In this document: positions 1-8,575 of the stretch, in pieces
How positions within the stretch are numbered: the first letter of the stretch is position 1
How the letters are laid out: every line of letters starts with the position of its first letter
Assembly: GCA_021156365.1 (NCBI GenBank)
Contig: JAJNDK010000002.1
Location: 124,001 to 188,000, forward strand
Direction: 5' to 3'
From: Bacteroidota bacterium
GTDB lineage: Bacteria > Bacteroidota > Bacteroidia > B-17B0 > Aurantibacillaceae
DNA length: 64,000 nt
Program-made: the position numbers and the translations under genes
The notes under the pieces: generated by a model
Told to the model about the DNA's origin: nothing
The model's database searches: none
Seen by the model: only the letters and a program-made list of their open reading frames with translations

Positions 1-351
1 CGACAAACCGAAGCCTTGCATTTGAAAGACCTCAGCATACTTGAAAAAGATTGTGTGATCTCACTTGGAGGTGGCACTCCCTGTTTTTATAATAATATGG
101 ATATCGTACGCCGGACCGGTTTTTCCATTTATATAAAAGCCAACGAAAAAATATTGCTGAACCGCCTCGAAAATGCCCGGTCGAAACGGCCCCTGTTTTG
201 GGGACTTACTCAAAAAGAGATCGAACAAAAACTTATAAAGCTGATCGAAACCCGGAGTCCCTATTATGAAAAAGCTGAGTTAACAGTAAATGCAGCCAAC
301 CTGAATGAAAAAGAGATCGTTGTGCTGATCCGCAGGCATCAGGCTTCATAG
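1..351 (+). CDS. aroK: Shikimate kinase, C-terminal part (cut by window start)
   Basis: Catalyses ATP-dependent phosphorylation of shikimate to shikimate 3-phosphate in chorismate synthesis, in the cytoplasm. The frame is open from base 1, so the start and the P-loop lie outside the window; about 116 residues remain. Visible are the glycine-rich shikimate-binding stretch SLGGGTPC and the lid-like segment NARSKRPLFWGL, whose arginine-arginine-proline pattern is typical of the family. The stop overlaps the last 13 bases of the convergent nadD gene. The family call is fairly safe; only the N-terminus cannot be judged. Confidence 0.88.
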   Translation, partial: RQTEALHLKDLSILEKDCVISLGGGTPCFYNNMDIVRRTGFSIYIKANEKILLNRLENARSKRPLFWGLTQKEIEQKLIKLIETRSPYYEKAELTVNAANLNEKEIVVLIRRHQAS

Positions 352-911
352 AAATGCATTTCTTCGATATACTTCCACACTGCTTTCGGTAAAAAATAGC
401 CGGGCTTTTTATTCTCTTTTATGGTATTCCGTATAAAAGAAGAAGAAATTTCCATCACAGGAGCATCCGTTTGCCTTACGGAAGGATGTGCCGCCAGCTT
501 TCCGCCATCAAAGCCAGGCCGGGGATAGATCAGTAGCTTATACCGGGCAAGGATCTCCTCGTAGTTCTTCCATTTATGAAAGGTTTGCAGGTTGTCCGAT
601 CCCATGATCAGTGCAAATTTCTTCCGGGGATATTTTTCCTTCAGGTAGGCCAGTGTATTCACCGTATACGATGGCTGAGGCAGGTTAAATTCGATATCAC
701 TGGCTTTCATACGCGGATCGTCATCGATAGCGAGATTCACCATATGCAGGCGTTGACGGTAATTGAGCAGGGAAGCTTTTTCTTTCAGTGGATTGTGTGG
801 CGATACAACAAACCACAATTCTTTGAGCCCTTCATATTCCAGCATGTAATTAGCCAGCACCATATGGCCGATATGTACGGGATTAAACGAACCAAAGAAT
901 AATCCAACCAT
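339..911 (-). CDS. nadD: Nicotinate-nucleotide adenylyltransferase
   Basis: Transfers AMP from ATP to nicotinate mononucleotide, giving deamido-NAD in NAD synthesis. The protein opens with LFFGSFNPVHIGHM, which carries the HxGH nucleotidyltransferase motif, and ends with the ISSSFIRN signature. I chose the ATG at 911 because the glycine-rich strand begins right after it and it lies one base past the stop of the upstream protease gene. The frame extends 15 codons further, but that would overlap the protease gene and add an unconserved tail. At about 190 residues the length is normal. It is probably co-transcribed with the S41 protease. Confidence 0.93.
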   Translation of the reverse strand: MVGLFFGSFNPVHIGHMVLANYMLEYEGLKELWFVVSPHNPLKEKASLLNYRQRLHMVNLAIDDDPRMKASDIEFNLPQPSYTVNTLAYLKEKYPRKKFALIMGSDNLQTFHKWKNYEEILARYKLLIYPRPGFDGGKLAAHPSVRQTDAPVMEISSSFIRNTIKENKKPGYFLPKAVWKYIEEMHFYEA

Positions 912-912
912 G

Positions 913-2604
913 TTAGAATTTTTTGTTCTGATTAAAAGGCCTTGTCGGCTTTTCAATCTTCAATAGTATGGTTTTTATACGTTCATTATCTGCTGCAAGT
1001 TTCAGGGCTTCGGCAATTTCCGGATCATATTTTATACCTGCCTCCAGTCTGCCGCTCTCATAATGAAACCTGGAAACGATCTCCTGTTCCAATAATCGTT
1101 TTATTTCGGTCCTGAATTTATTGAAATCGTCCTTTTTGCTTTCCTGCATCTTACTCTTCAGGGCTTCATACTGCATTTTGATATCGTCGAATTGTTTGTC
1201 CTTTTCTGCGCTTTTTTTCAGCTCGTCCAGGTCGTGTTCCGTTTCTGTTTCATACGAATAGTCCTTTTGTTTTGCATAAGCCACGAAGTCTTCGTATTCT
1301 TTATCGGTAAGGGAAAAATCGCGGGGTGTGGAACGGAGTGTCCCATTCTTCAAAACGAACATATTTGCGTATTCAAAAATATGGTTTTTGATCAAAAGCG
1401 TATAAGCGATGTTACTCATGCTTTCGTTGGGGATCTGCACATCCGGCATAATACCTGCTCCATCATACACGATCCGGCCGCCTTTGGTCTTAAAAGCGGT
1501 CGTGAGCGAATCCGGAACTTTCAATACACTGCCATCCTGCTCCTTGTTTGAATAATCCAGGGCCTGGATGCATCTCCCGCTTGGGATGTAATACTTGGCA
1601 ACGGTTACTTTCATTGCAGAATTGTAGGAAAGATTACGTGTTTGCTGCACCAGTCCTTTGCCATAAGTACGTTCCCCGATGATCACCGCACGATCCAGGT
1701 CCTGCAAGGCGCCGGAAACAACCTCCGAAGCCGAGGCAGAATTCCTGTCTACCAACACTACTAGTGGAATAGCGAGGTCCTGCGGATTATTAACTCCTTT
1801 GAAGGTAGCATCCCATTCTTTTATCTTTCCTTTGGTAGTAGCCACGATCTGGCCTTTCTCCGTAAAAAGATTTACAATATCCACCGCCTGCTGAAGCAAT
1901 CCACCGCCGTTTCCGCGAAGGTCGAGTACAATGGATTTGCAGTTCTTCTCCGTTTTCATTTTCAGGAAAGCTTCCTTCACTTCCTTCGCTGCTTCCTGTG
2001 TGAAGCCGGTAAGCTTGATATATCCCACTTCATTGTTCAGCATTCCGGAATAAGGAACATCCTTTACTTTGATCTCCTCGCGAATGATCGTAAGATCGAC
2101 CGTTTTGCTGTCTCCGTAATGTTGTACAGTAAGCTTTACAGAAGAGCCGGGTTGTCCCTTCAGGTATTTGCTGATGTCTTCTGATTTTTTTGTGTCGATC
2201 TTAGTGCCGTTCACCGCTACGATAATATCACCTGCTTTGATCCCTGCTTTTTGTGCAGGTGATCCTTCATAGGGTTCGGTAATGACCATTTTGTTGTCAA
2301 TTTCCCGAACAGCAGCGCCGATACCTGCATACTGACCAGTGGTCATGAATTTATATTCCTCTATGTCCGATTCCGGGTAATAAACGGTATATGGATCGAG
2401 TGATTCCAGCATAGCATCGATGCCTTTTTTCATCAGATCGCCCGGCTTGGTCTCGTCTACATAATAGATGTTGAGCTCACGATAGAGCGTAGCAAAAATA
2501 TCAAGGTTCTTGGATACTTCGAAATAGTCTTCCGTGAAGGAAGAGCCAATGAAGCCCGCACATACCGAAGTAAATATAACGAGAGAGATCTTTAGTTTAC
2601 GCAT
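913..2604 (-). CDS. S41 family C-terminal processing peptidase
   Basis: Periplasmic serine protease of the CtpA/Prc type. An N-terminal hydrophobic segment (about residues 5-22) is a signal peptide or anchor. A PDZ domain follows (about 92-175, with GIGAAVR and SPAQKAGIKAGDIIVAVNG), then the S41 core with the GNGGG turn (about 231) and the Ser-Lys dyad in RNSASASE (about 288-294) and TYGKG (Lys about 316). The C-terminal 150 residues are charged and helical. Known relatives trim C-termini of envelope proteins; the substrate here is unknown. It lies just upstream of nadD on the same strand, and a TAnnTTTG-like element sits about 25 bases before its start. Confidence 0.92.
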   Translation of the reverse strand: MRKLKISLVIFTSVCAGFIGSSFTEDYFEVSKNLDIFATLYRELNIYYVDETKPGDLMKKGIDAMLESLDPYTVYYPESDIEEYKFMTTGQYAGIGAAVREIDNKMVITEPYEGSPAQKAGIKAGDIIVAVNGTKIDTKKSEDISKYLKGQPGSSVKLTVQHYGDSKTVDLTIIREEIKVKDVPYSGMLNNEVGYIKLTGFTQEAAKEVKEAFLKMKTEKNCKSIVLDLRGNGGGLLQQAVDIVNLFTEKGQIVATTKGKIKEWDATFKGVNNPQDLAIPLVVLVDRNSASASEVVSGALQDLDRAVIIGERTYGKGLVQQTRNLSYNSAMKVTVAKYYIPSGRCIQALDYSNKEQDGSVLKVPDSLTTAFKTKGGRIVYDGAGIMPDVQIPNESMSNIAYTLLIKNHIFEYANMFVLKNGTLRSTPRDFSLTDKEYEDFVAYAKQKDYSYETETEHDLDELKKSAEKDKQFDDIKMQYEALKSKMQESKKDDFNKFRTEIKRLLEQEIVSRFHYESGRLEAGIKYDPEIAEALKLAADNERIKTILLKIEKPTRPFNQNKKF

Positions 2605-2628
2605 GCAGGTAAATTTTAACGCTACCTA

Positions 2629-2636
2629 CAAATATA
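2629..2636 (-). promoter_or_regulatory. Candidate -7 element for the S41 protease-nadD unit
   Basis: Reads TATATTTG on the minus strand, a match to the Bacteroidota TAnnTTTG -7 consensus, 24 bases before the protease ATG. No clear TTTG -33 box is visible at 19-21 bases, so confidence is limited. Confidence 0.4.
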
Positions 2637-2802
2637 AGCGAAAAAACAGATGTTAAATGGAATATTACACGAGCGGGAGCGTTAAAGGAGGTTAATTTGA
2701 AACCAATCATTTTAGAATTAATCGCTTCGTCGGATAGATATTCAGTAAACAACTTTCGTCGGTCTACTATTCTTATACTACGAACAAAAATTATCCTCTT
2801 TT

Positions 2803-2836
2803 CAAAAAAACAAAACCGCTCTTTCGGAGCGGTTCT
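2803..2836 (-). terminator. Intrinsic terminator after mreB
   Basis: An 8-bp stem (AACCGCTC and GAGCGGTT) encloses a 5-base loop. On the minus strand it is followed by TTTTG and a run of seven T. It lies directly after the mreB stop, so the purH-mreB transcript probably ends here. Confidence 0.85.
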
Positions 2837-2839
2837 TTA

Positions 2840-3862
2840 TTATTTTATCAGGAACGGGAACTTGTGAATATTCTTCAGTGCGATCCCGGTTCCGCGGGCT
2901 ACTGCACGAAGCGGATCTTCGGCAATGTGAACCGGCAGTTTTGTTTTCATGGAAATACGTTTGTCGAGGCCACGCAGCAAAGAGCCACCACCCGCCAGGT
3001 AAATACCGGTACGGTAGATATCGGCAGATAATTCCGGTGGTGTCATCTCCAGGGCATTCAGGATCGCTTCTTCGATCTTGGCAATGGATTTATCGAGCGC
3101 ATGTGCGATCTCTACATAGGATACATGGATTTCTTTCGGGATACCGGTCATCAGATCCCGTCCGTGTACGGCATAATCAGCAGGGGGATTATCCAGCTCC
3201 GTTAGTGCGGCACCTACTTCGATCTTCACACGCTCTGCCGAACGCTCACCGATCAGGATATTATGCTGGCGGCGCATGTATTCTTCAATATTGGAAGTGA
3301 AATCATCACCCGCGATACGGATGGATTTATCACACACGATACCGCCAAGGGCAATAACGGCGATCTCGGATGTACCACCACCGATATCAATGATCATATT
3401 TCCCATTGGCTCTTCCACATCGATACCCATACCGATAGCTGCGGCCATTGGCTCATGGATCATATATACTTCTTTTGCACCGGCATGCTCGGCACTGTCA
3501 CGTACCGCACGTTTCTCCACCTCTGTGATCCCGGAAGGGATACAGATCACCATCCGCAGCGAAGGAGAAAACATTCGTTTGCCCGGGTTGATCATTTTGA
3601 TCATCCCTTTGATCATTTCTTCAGCCGCCTGGAAATCCGCGATCACTCCATCTTTCAGGGGACGGATCGTTTTTATGTTCTCATGCGTTTTTCCGTGCAT
3701 CTGCTGGGCCTGCTTACCCACTGCGATCACCTTACCCGTAGAGCGGTCGACCGCTACAATGGAAGGTTCATCTACCACCACTTTATCGTTGTGGATAATT
3801 ACAGTATTTGCAGTCCCCAAATCGAGTGCTATTTCCTGGGTTAAAAAGTCGAAAAGTCCCAT
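2840..3862 (-). CDS. mreB: Rod shape-determining protein MreB
   Basis: Actin-like ATPase that polymerises under the inner membrane and guides lateral wall synthesis. The N-terminal MGLFDFLTQEIALDLGTANT carries the phosphate-1 loop. DIGGGTSEIAV is the phosphate-2 loop (about residues 160-170) and LAGGGSLLRGL the adenosine motif (about 288-298). At 340 residues it is full length. It starts 22 bases after purH on the same strand and is probably co-transcribed. The usual downstream mreC, mreD, pbp2 and rodA genes are absent: a terminator follows at once and the next gene is a protease. Confidence 0.96.
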   Translation of the reverse strand: MGLFDFLTQEIALDLGTANTVIIHNDKVVVDEPSIVAVDRSTGKVIAVGKQAQQMHGKTHENIKTIRPLKDGVIADFQAAEEMIKGMIKMINPGKRMFSPSLRMVICIPSGITEVEKRAVRDSAEHAGAKEVYMIHEPMAAAIGMGIDVEEPMGNMIIDIGGGTSEIAVIALGGIVCDKSIRIAGDDFTSNIEEYMRRQHNILIGERSAERVKIEVGAALTELDNPPADYAVHGRDLMTGIPKEIHVSYVEIAHALDKSIAKIEEAILNALEMTPPELSADIYRTGIYLAGGGSLLRGLDKRISMKTKLPVHIAEDPLRAVARGTGIALKNIHKFPFLIK

Positions 3863-3884
3863 GTTTTGTGTGAGTTAAATATAA

Positions 3885-5411
3885 TTAATGTTTAAAATGC
3901 CTTGTTCCTGTAAATACCATCGATACACCGTTTGCATTGCAATATTCGATACTGTCTTTATCCTTGATAGATCCGCCCGGTTGAATAACCGCTGTGATCC
4001 CCGCATTCTTCGCCAGTTCCACACAATCGGGGAAAGGGAAAAAGGCATCACTCGCCATTACTGCACCCTGCAGATCAAATCCGAAATTCTTCGCTTTTTC
4101 CACGGCTTGTTTCAGTGCATCCACGCGTGAGGTCTGTCCTGTTCCGCTTGCGATCAGTGTATTGTTCTTTGCAAATACAATCGTGTTCGATTTGGTGTGT
4201 TTCACAAGTTTGTTGGCAAAAAGCAGATCCTTTACCTCATCGGCCGAAGGAGCTGTTGTAGTAACTGTCGTAAGGTCGGCAGCTGTTTCCGTTTTTGCAT
4301 CCTTGTCCTGTTCAATAATTCCATTCAACAAGGTGCGAACTGATGTCATTGGTAAAGCTACCTGTTTTTGAACAAGAATAATGCGATTTACTTTTGTTTT
4401 AAGTATTGTTAACGCTGCTTCATCATAGGCAGGCGCAATGATCACTTCGAAAAACAGTTTGTTGATCTCTTCGGCTGTTGCTGCATCCACCTTTGCATTG
4501 GTGATGAGTATTCCGCCGAAAGCGGAGGTAGGATCACAGGCCAGCGCTACTTTCCATGCATCCAGCACCGTGGAGCGGGAGGCTACACCGCAGGCATTGT
4601 TATGTTTCAGGATGGCAAACGTAGTATCGGTGAAATCAGCGATCAGGGAAACGGCTGCATCTACATCCAGCAGGTTGTTGTAGGATAATTCCTTCCCGTG
4701 CAGCTTATCGAACAGATCGTTCATCTTTCCGTAGAAAACCCCTTTCTGATGCGGATTCTCGCCATAGCGCAAAGGATAACTTTCGTTTTCGGTGATCCGA
4801 AGCAAAGGTAACTGCTCGGTTTGGTTGAAATAATTAAAAATAGCAGAGTCGTAATGGCTGCTCATGGCAAATGCCTTCGCAGCAAAACGCTTACGATCGG
4901 AAAGCCCCGAAGAACCCTGTTTTTCTTCCAATAAACCCAGTAGCGAAGAATAATCGTTACGGGAAGAAACAATGATCACATCGTTAAAATTCTTCGCTGC
5001 AGCACGGATCAGGGAAATGCCCCCGATATCTATTTTTTCGATAATATCTTCTTCGGAAGCGCCTTTGGCAAGGGTTTCTTCGAAAGGATAGAGATCAACG
5101 ATCACCAGGTCGATAGTGGGGATCTCGTGTTTTTCCATTTGGGCCACATCGCTTTCCAGCTCACGTCTTCCAAGGATCCCTCCGAAAATTTTAGGATGCA
5201 GGGTCTTTACTCTGCCGCCTAATATCTCCGGGAACGAGGTAAGGCTTTCTACTGCAACAACAGGCACACTAAGGTTTTCAATAAAGGTCTGGGTACCGCC
5301 TGTGCTGTATAAAACAACACCTAAGTCATGCAGTTTTTTGATCACGGGTTCCAGGTTGTCTTTGTAAAACACCGAGATCAAGGCACTTTTTATTTTTTTT
5401 GTTCCGCTCAT
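3885..5411 (-). CDS. purH: Bifunctional AICAR transformylase / IMP cyclohydrolase
   Basis: Performs the last two steps of purine synthesis: formylation of AICAR and ring closure to IMP. The N-terminal MGS-like cyclohydrolase domain (about residues 1-150) starts KKIKSALISV and contains the STGGT loop and HPKIFGGIL. The C-terminal transformylase domain has the catalytic KHNNACG motif (about residue 270) and ends with the usual GTRHFKH. I prefer the ATG at 5411, giving MSGTKKIK, over the in-frame TTG at 5426 or ATG at 5420, because a -7 promoter element occupies 5424-5431. It is the first gene of a purH-mreB unit. Confidence 0.95.
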   Translation of the reverse strand: MSGTKKIKSALISVFYKDNLEPVIKKLHDLGVVLYSTGGTQTFIENLSVPVVAVESLTSFPEILGGRVKTLHPKIFGGILGRRELESDVAQMEKHEIPTIDLVIVDLYPFEETLAKGASEEDIIEKIDIGGISLIRAAAKNFNDVIIVSSRNDYSSLLGLLEEKQGSSGLSDRKRFAAKAFAMSSHYDSAIFNYFNQTEQLPLLRITENESYPLRYGENPHQKGVFYGKMNDLFDKLHGKELSYNNLLDVDAAVSLIADFTDTTFAILKHNNACGVASRSTVLDAWKVALACDPTSAFGGILITNAKVDAATAEEINKLFFEVIIAPAYDEAALTILKTKVNRIILVQKQVALPMTSVRTLLNGIIEQDKDAKTETAADLTTVTTTAPSADEVKDLLFANKLVKHTKSNTIVFAKNNTLIASGTGQTSRVDALKQAVEKAKNFGFDLQGAVMASDAFFPFPDCVELAKNAGITAVIQPGGSIKDKDSIEYCNANGVSMVFTGTRHFKH

Positions 5412-5423
5412 AAAATTCATCCG

Positions 5424-5431
5424 CAAAATTA
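5424..5431 (-). promoter_or_regulatory. Candidate -7 promoter element of purH-mreB
   Basis: Reads TAATTTTG on the minus strand, matching TAnnTTTG, 12 bases upstream of the chosen ATG. It argues against the upstream TTG start, which would overlap it. Confidence 0.5.
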
Positions 5432-5537
5432 ATCAAATAAAGCAGCGTAAAGCCTCTATTATCAAATTGTTGAAAAAACTTTGTGCCTCATCGCTTACCT
5501 CACATAAGGCCTCATACATCCGTTGCGGTTCCCTGTG

Positions 5538-5789
5538 CACTTTTGCCCGGGGCTTATACACTTCAATCCGGGGGTTGAACACTTTTGTCCAGGGGTTATG
5601 CAACCCGATCCAAGGCTCCCACACTTTTGTCCAAGGGTTATGCACCCTGATCCAAGACTTCCACACTTTTGTCCAGGGGTTATGCACCCCGATCCAAGAC
5701 TTCCACACTTTTGTCCAGGGGCTATGCACCCTGATCCAAGGCTCCCACACTTTTGTCCAAGAGCTATGCACCCTGATCCAGGTCTTATA
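5538..5789. repeat. Tandem array of twelve 21-bp units (six 42-bp pairs)
   Basis: Twelve consecutive 21-base units fill this stretch exactly. Odd units read CACTTTTGTCCAGGGG plus TTATG or variants; even units after the first pair read CACCCTGATCCAAG plus a CTTCCA or CTCCCA end. The first pair is more diverged. Because 21 is a multiple of three and the unit lacks stops, long frames stay open on both strands; the plus-strand ones would encode heptapeptides such as HFCPGVM-HPDPRLP. No start, signal or conserved domain supports a real protein, so I treat it as a non-coding array. It separates the purH promoter from the next gene. The bases around it (5432-5537 and 5790-5874) hold nothing I recognise apart from weak, degenerate traces of the unit on the left. 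Confidence 0.9.
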
Positions 5790-5874
5790 CGTGGTTTTTT
5801 TCCATTAATTTAACGAATTAAATATATTAAAAAGAGTGGCTTCCCTTATCTTAGTTCTTTAAAATTATTCTACC

Positions 5875-6519
5875 ATGAAAAAGTTGCTTTTTGGATTTGC
5901 CCTGCTCCTTGGATTAAGCCTTGTATGGCTGGGTTTCGACAACGGAAGTAAGAAGAAAGTAAAGGTGTCGGAAGATTATTCCTGGCTCAAAGAAGGCGAT
6001 ATCCTTTTCCAGGACATGGGCGGGGATTTCGGCGAAGCGATAAAGCTGGCTACAAAATCCAAATTCAGCCATTGCGGGATGGTTATGAAAATGGGTGGTG
6101 AAATGATGGTATATGAAGCGGTAGGCCCTGTAAAATTCACTTCCCTGAAAGAATGGATCTCTCATGGCATCAATAAATCCTTTACGGTAAAACGGTTGAT
6201 CGATCAGAAAAAACTGACTACGGAAGTAACCGATGGCTGGAAAAAACAGGCCCGCAGCTATAGTGGGAAGGCCTACGATCATGTATTCGGATGGAGCGAC
6301 GATAAGATCTACTGCTCCGAGCTGGTTTGGAAAATGTATAAAAACGGCATGGGAACAGAGCTCTCCAGCCCTAAAAAACTGAAGGATTTTGACCTGAGCC
6401 ACGCTCTCGTAAAACAGCAGCTTGCGCTCCGTTATGGCAGCAATATCCCCTATGAAGAAAATGTGGTATCACCGCAGGACCTATTCGATTCCAAGCTGTT
6501 AGAGGAAGTCAAAAAATAG
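5875..6519 (+). CDS. YiiX/YebB-like NlpC/P60 cysteine hydrolase, membrane-anchored
   Basis: Member of the circularly permuted papain-like YiiX family, thought to act on amide or lipid-ester bonds; the substrate is unknown. Residues 4-22 form a hydrophobic signal or anchor. The core starts at LKEGDILFQDMGG (about 40), with the catalytic-type histidine in KFSHCGMV (about 65) and the cysteine in IYCSELVWKMY (about 145), in the permuted order expected for the family. Length (214 residues) is normal. It stands alone between the 21-bp repeat array and an AT-rich hairpin. Confidence 0.82.
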   Translation: MKKLLFGFALLLGLSLVWLGFDNGSKKKVKVSEDYSWLKEGDILFQDMGGDFGEAIKLATKSKFSHCGMVMKMGGEMMVYEAVGPVKFTSLKEWISHGINKSFTVKRLIDQKKLTTEVTDGWKKQARSYSGKAYDHVFGWSDDKIYCSELVWKMYKNGMGTELSSPKKLKDFDLSHALVKQQLALRYGSNIPYEENVVSPQDLFDSKLLEEVKK

Positions 6520-6550
6520 CATAAACTAATTATGCCTGCCGAATAAAAGG

Positions 6551-6579
6551 AAAATAGTATATTCGCTGACTATTTTTTT
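6551..6579 (+). terminator. AT-rich hairpin, possible terminator of the YiiX-like gene
   Basis: AAAATAGT pairs with ACTATTTT across a 10-base loop and is followed by three more T. The stem is weak because it is AT-rich. It lies 31 bases after the stop and just before the next GTG start. Confidence 0.5.
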
Positions 6580-6584
6580 ACAGG

Positions 6585-7502
6585 GTGGCTAATTGGAAAA
6601 TAAAACTTGTGGTACAAAAGGGTATTTCGTTTTTACCGGCAAGTCATAAAATAAATTATCTTTTTCAAAAGTACGTTACAAAGGGCGTTATCTTATCCGA
6701 CGAGTATTTCTTCGACCGGTTGGGGCATGGAGTTTTTCATGCCAAAGCGTATCAAAAATTCAGGAAACAAATTCCCGATTCTACCCTGGAGCTGGGTACC
6801 GGCTGGTATCCCGTGGTTCCGATCGCTATGTTCATGCTGGGCACAAACAATGTGGTAACCATCGATATCACCCCGCTCTGCGACAAAAGCAAACTGCTCA
6901 CCACTATCCAAAAAATGGTGGATGCCATCTCGAAAAACCAGGTAGATCCGGTTTTCCTGCAGCAGGCCGAAAGGATCGAAGTGCTGAAAAAACTGGCAGT
7001 TGAAGGGGTCTCTATGAGCATGGAAGAGCTCCTGAAACAATTACACATCACCTATCTGAAAACAGATGCACGTGCCCTGCCGCATGCCAACCAAACCTTT
7101 GACCTTATTCATTCCAACAATACCTACGAACATATCTACGAACCGATCCTGAAAGATATCATTAAGGAGTTTAAACGGGTTCAGAAAAACGATGGGCTGC
7201 AATCGCATTTCATTGATATGAGCGATCACTTTGCGCATGCGGATACCTCTATTACGATATACAATTACCTGCAATACTCCGAGAAAAAATGGCTGCGTAT
7301 GGATAATTCTGTGCAGCCACAGAACCGGATGCGCATCAATCAATACCGTGATCTGTACAAAAAAGGAGGATTACATATCCTCCAGGAAGAGCTAAGACCG
7401 GGCGATGCAAAAGCACTGGAACTAGTGAAGCTGGAAGAACCTTATCGCTCTTTTGCAAAAGAAGATATACTGCCGAGTCATGGCTATGTTGTTTCTGAAT
7501 AA
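6585..7502 (+). CDS. Class I SAM-dependent methyltransferase
   Basis: Probable small-molecule or lipid methyltransferase; substrate unknown. A Rossmann-type SAM site is visible: the motif I strand TLELGTGWYP (about residues 65-75), the acidic strand VTIDITPL (about 90), KTDARALP (about 155) and the motif IV-like FDLIHSNNTYEHI (about 168-180). The start is a GTG, since no ATG lies close upstream in frame and the amphipathic N-terminus begins right there. The last codons and stop belong to a 39-base stretch repeated about 160 bases downstream. It has no obvious operon partner. Confidence 0.75.
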   Translation: MANWKIKLVVQKGISFLPASHKINYLFQKYVTKGVILSDEYFFDRLGHGVFHAKAYQKFRKQIPDSTLELGTGWYPVVPIAMFMLGTNNVVTIDITPLCDKSKLLTTIQKMVDAISKNQVDPVFLQQAERIEVLKKLAVEGVSMSMEELLKQLHITYLKTDARALPHANQTFDLIHSNNTYEHIYEPILKDIIKEFKRVQKNDGLQSHFIDMSDHFAHADTSITIYNYLQYSEKKWLRMDNSVQPQNRMRINQYRDLYKKGGLHILQEELRPGDAKALELVKLEEPYRSFAKEDILPSHGYVVSE

Positions 7503-7634
7503 TGGTGGCTTCGGGGGTTCTGCCAGTAAGAGTCTCGATACGATCTGACACTGTAAAATGACAACAGCGTTTTTCAGCATGAAAAGTATTCAACTTAAGA
7601 TCAGATTCAGATCACTCGACTTGACAGACCGGTA

Positions 7635-7673
7635 AGTGATGGTTATCTTGTTTCTGAGTAATGGTGGCTTCGG
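7635..7673 (+). repeat. Second copy of the 3' end of the methyltransferase gene
   Basis: This 39-base segment matches 7476-7514 at 35 of 39 positions. In frame it encodes SDGYLVSE then TAA, against SHGYVVSE then TAA at the true gene end. It looks like the remnant of an old partial duplication. The rest of 7503-7702 holds no feature I recognise. Confidence 0.75.
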
Positions 7674-7702
7674 AAAAACTTAAGAAGATAGAAACGGCCT
7701 GA

Positions 7703-8560
7703 TTAAAACCCGTATCCCTTGTAATTTTTGGTGAATTCCTCATCTTCGATAACAGGATCGAGCTGGAGATTGAAATAGTCATACTGTTCGAACAAGCCTT
7801 CATTGTCGTAGATCCTGGTGCCTACAGGTAGAAAATTCTGCTTATCGATGAACAGTGTTACGCTCTTGGCATAAGCGGTGGGTACTTTTATTACCTGACC
7901 TGGTTTTACATCCTTATAACCATCCACTTTTTTGTTGTTCTCCAGGATCATCTGCTCTGCCACATGCAGCTTACGGGCAATGGTGACCAATGTTTCGCCT
8001 TTTAGCACAGTATAGTCGACATATTTAAAATCCGGATTACTGATCGTGATCTTATAGCAGCTTTTGCCGTTCAGGATCTCCTCTCCTTCCAGCTTAAAAT
8101 ATTTATCGAATTCGATACTTGCTTTCAGAATATTGGAAACAATGATCTTTCCGAAATAATCAAAACCCATTTCGTTGATCGTGTGATGTTGCCCTTCCCG
8201 CATCAGGCTTCCCATAGGATCCAGGTTCAGGTTTACATACGGGAACGAATTCGGTTTCACCAATGCATCTCCTTTATTCGTGCCCTGCACCCACAGCACT
8301 TCAATGCCATTGGTGGATAAATAGAGCTTGCGGGGAACCCTTTTGAGTTTTACGGAAGACTGAAAATGATTGAATTTCCCTTTGGTGCGCTCTACGATCT
8401 TCAGGTTGTATTTAAGTGTCTTTACGTCGTTGATCGCATTGATCATCTTGATCATCACTTCTTTACAGCTCAGCGTTGTGTTATTGCCCTTTGTGCCGAA
8501 AGCCGGCAATATGCCAAAGCATAACAATAATACAACATATGAGTAACCTTTGATTTTCAC
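7703..8560 (-). CDS. DUF1571-like secreted protein with embedded LysM domain (paralogue 1)
   Basis: Secreted protein of unknown function. Residues 1-22 form a signal peptide ending near FGTKG. The body resembles DUF1571-type proteins (LNLDPMGSLMREGQHHTI and EMGFDYFGKI at about 110-140). A LysM-like carbohydrate-binding segment, YTVLKGETLVTIARKL to VKPGQVIKVP, lies inside the domain at about 182-228, before the closing LFIDKQNFLPVGTRIYD strand. LysM suggests peptidoglycan binding. It starts 15 bases after its paralogue's stop, so the two form an operon. The function is inferred only from domains. Confidence 0.72.
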   Translation of the reverse strand: MKIKGYSYVVLLLCFGILPAFGTKGNNTTLSCKEVMIKMINAINDVKTLKYNLKIVERTKGKFNHFQSSVKLKRVPRKLYLSTNGIEVLWVQGTNKGDALVKPNSFPYVNLNLDPMGSLMREGQHHTINEMGFDYFGKIIVSNILKASIEFDKYFKLEGEEILNGKSCYKITISNPDFKYVDYTVLKGETLVTIARKLHVAEQMILENNKKVDGYKDVKPGQVIKVPTAYAKSVTLFIDKQNFLPVGTRIYDNEGLFEQYDYFNLQLDPVIEDEEFTKNYKGYGF

Positions 8561-8575
8561 GGCGCGAAGATAGTA

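Noticed and set aside
911-956. N-terminal extension of NadD
   Set aside because: It overlaps the protease gene end, and the nucleotidyltransferase fold begins right after the ATG at 911.
5538-5789. CRISPR array
   Set aside because: The units are contiguous with no unique spacers and there are no cas genes.
5433-5813. Long open frames on both strands through the 21-bp repeat array
   Set aside because: All are a by-product of a stop-free 21-base unit. None has a believable start, signal or domain, and they exclude each other.
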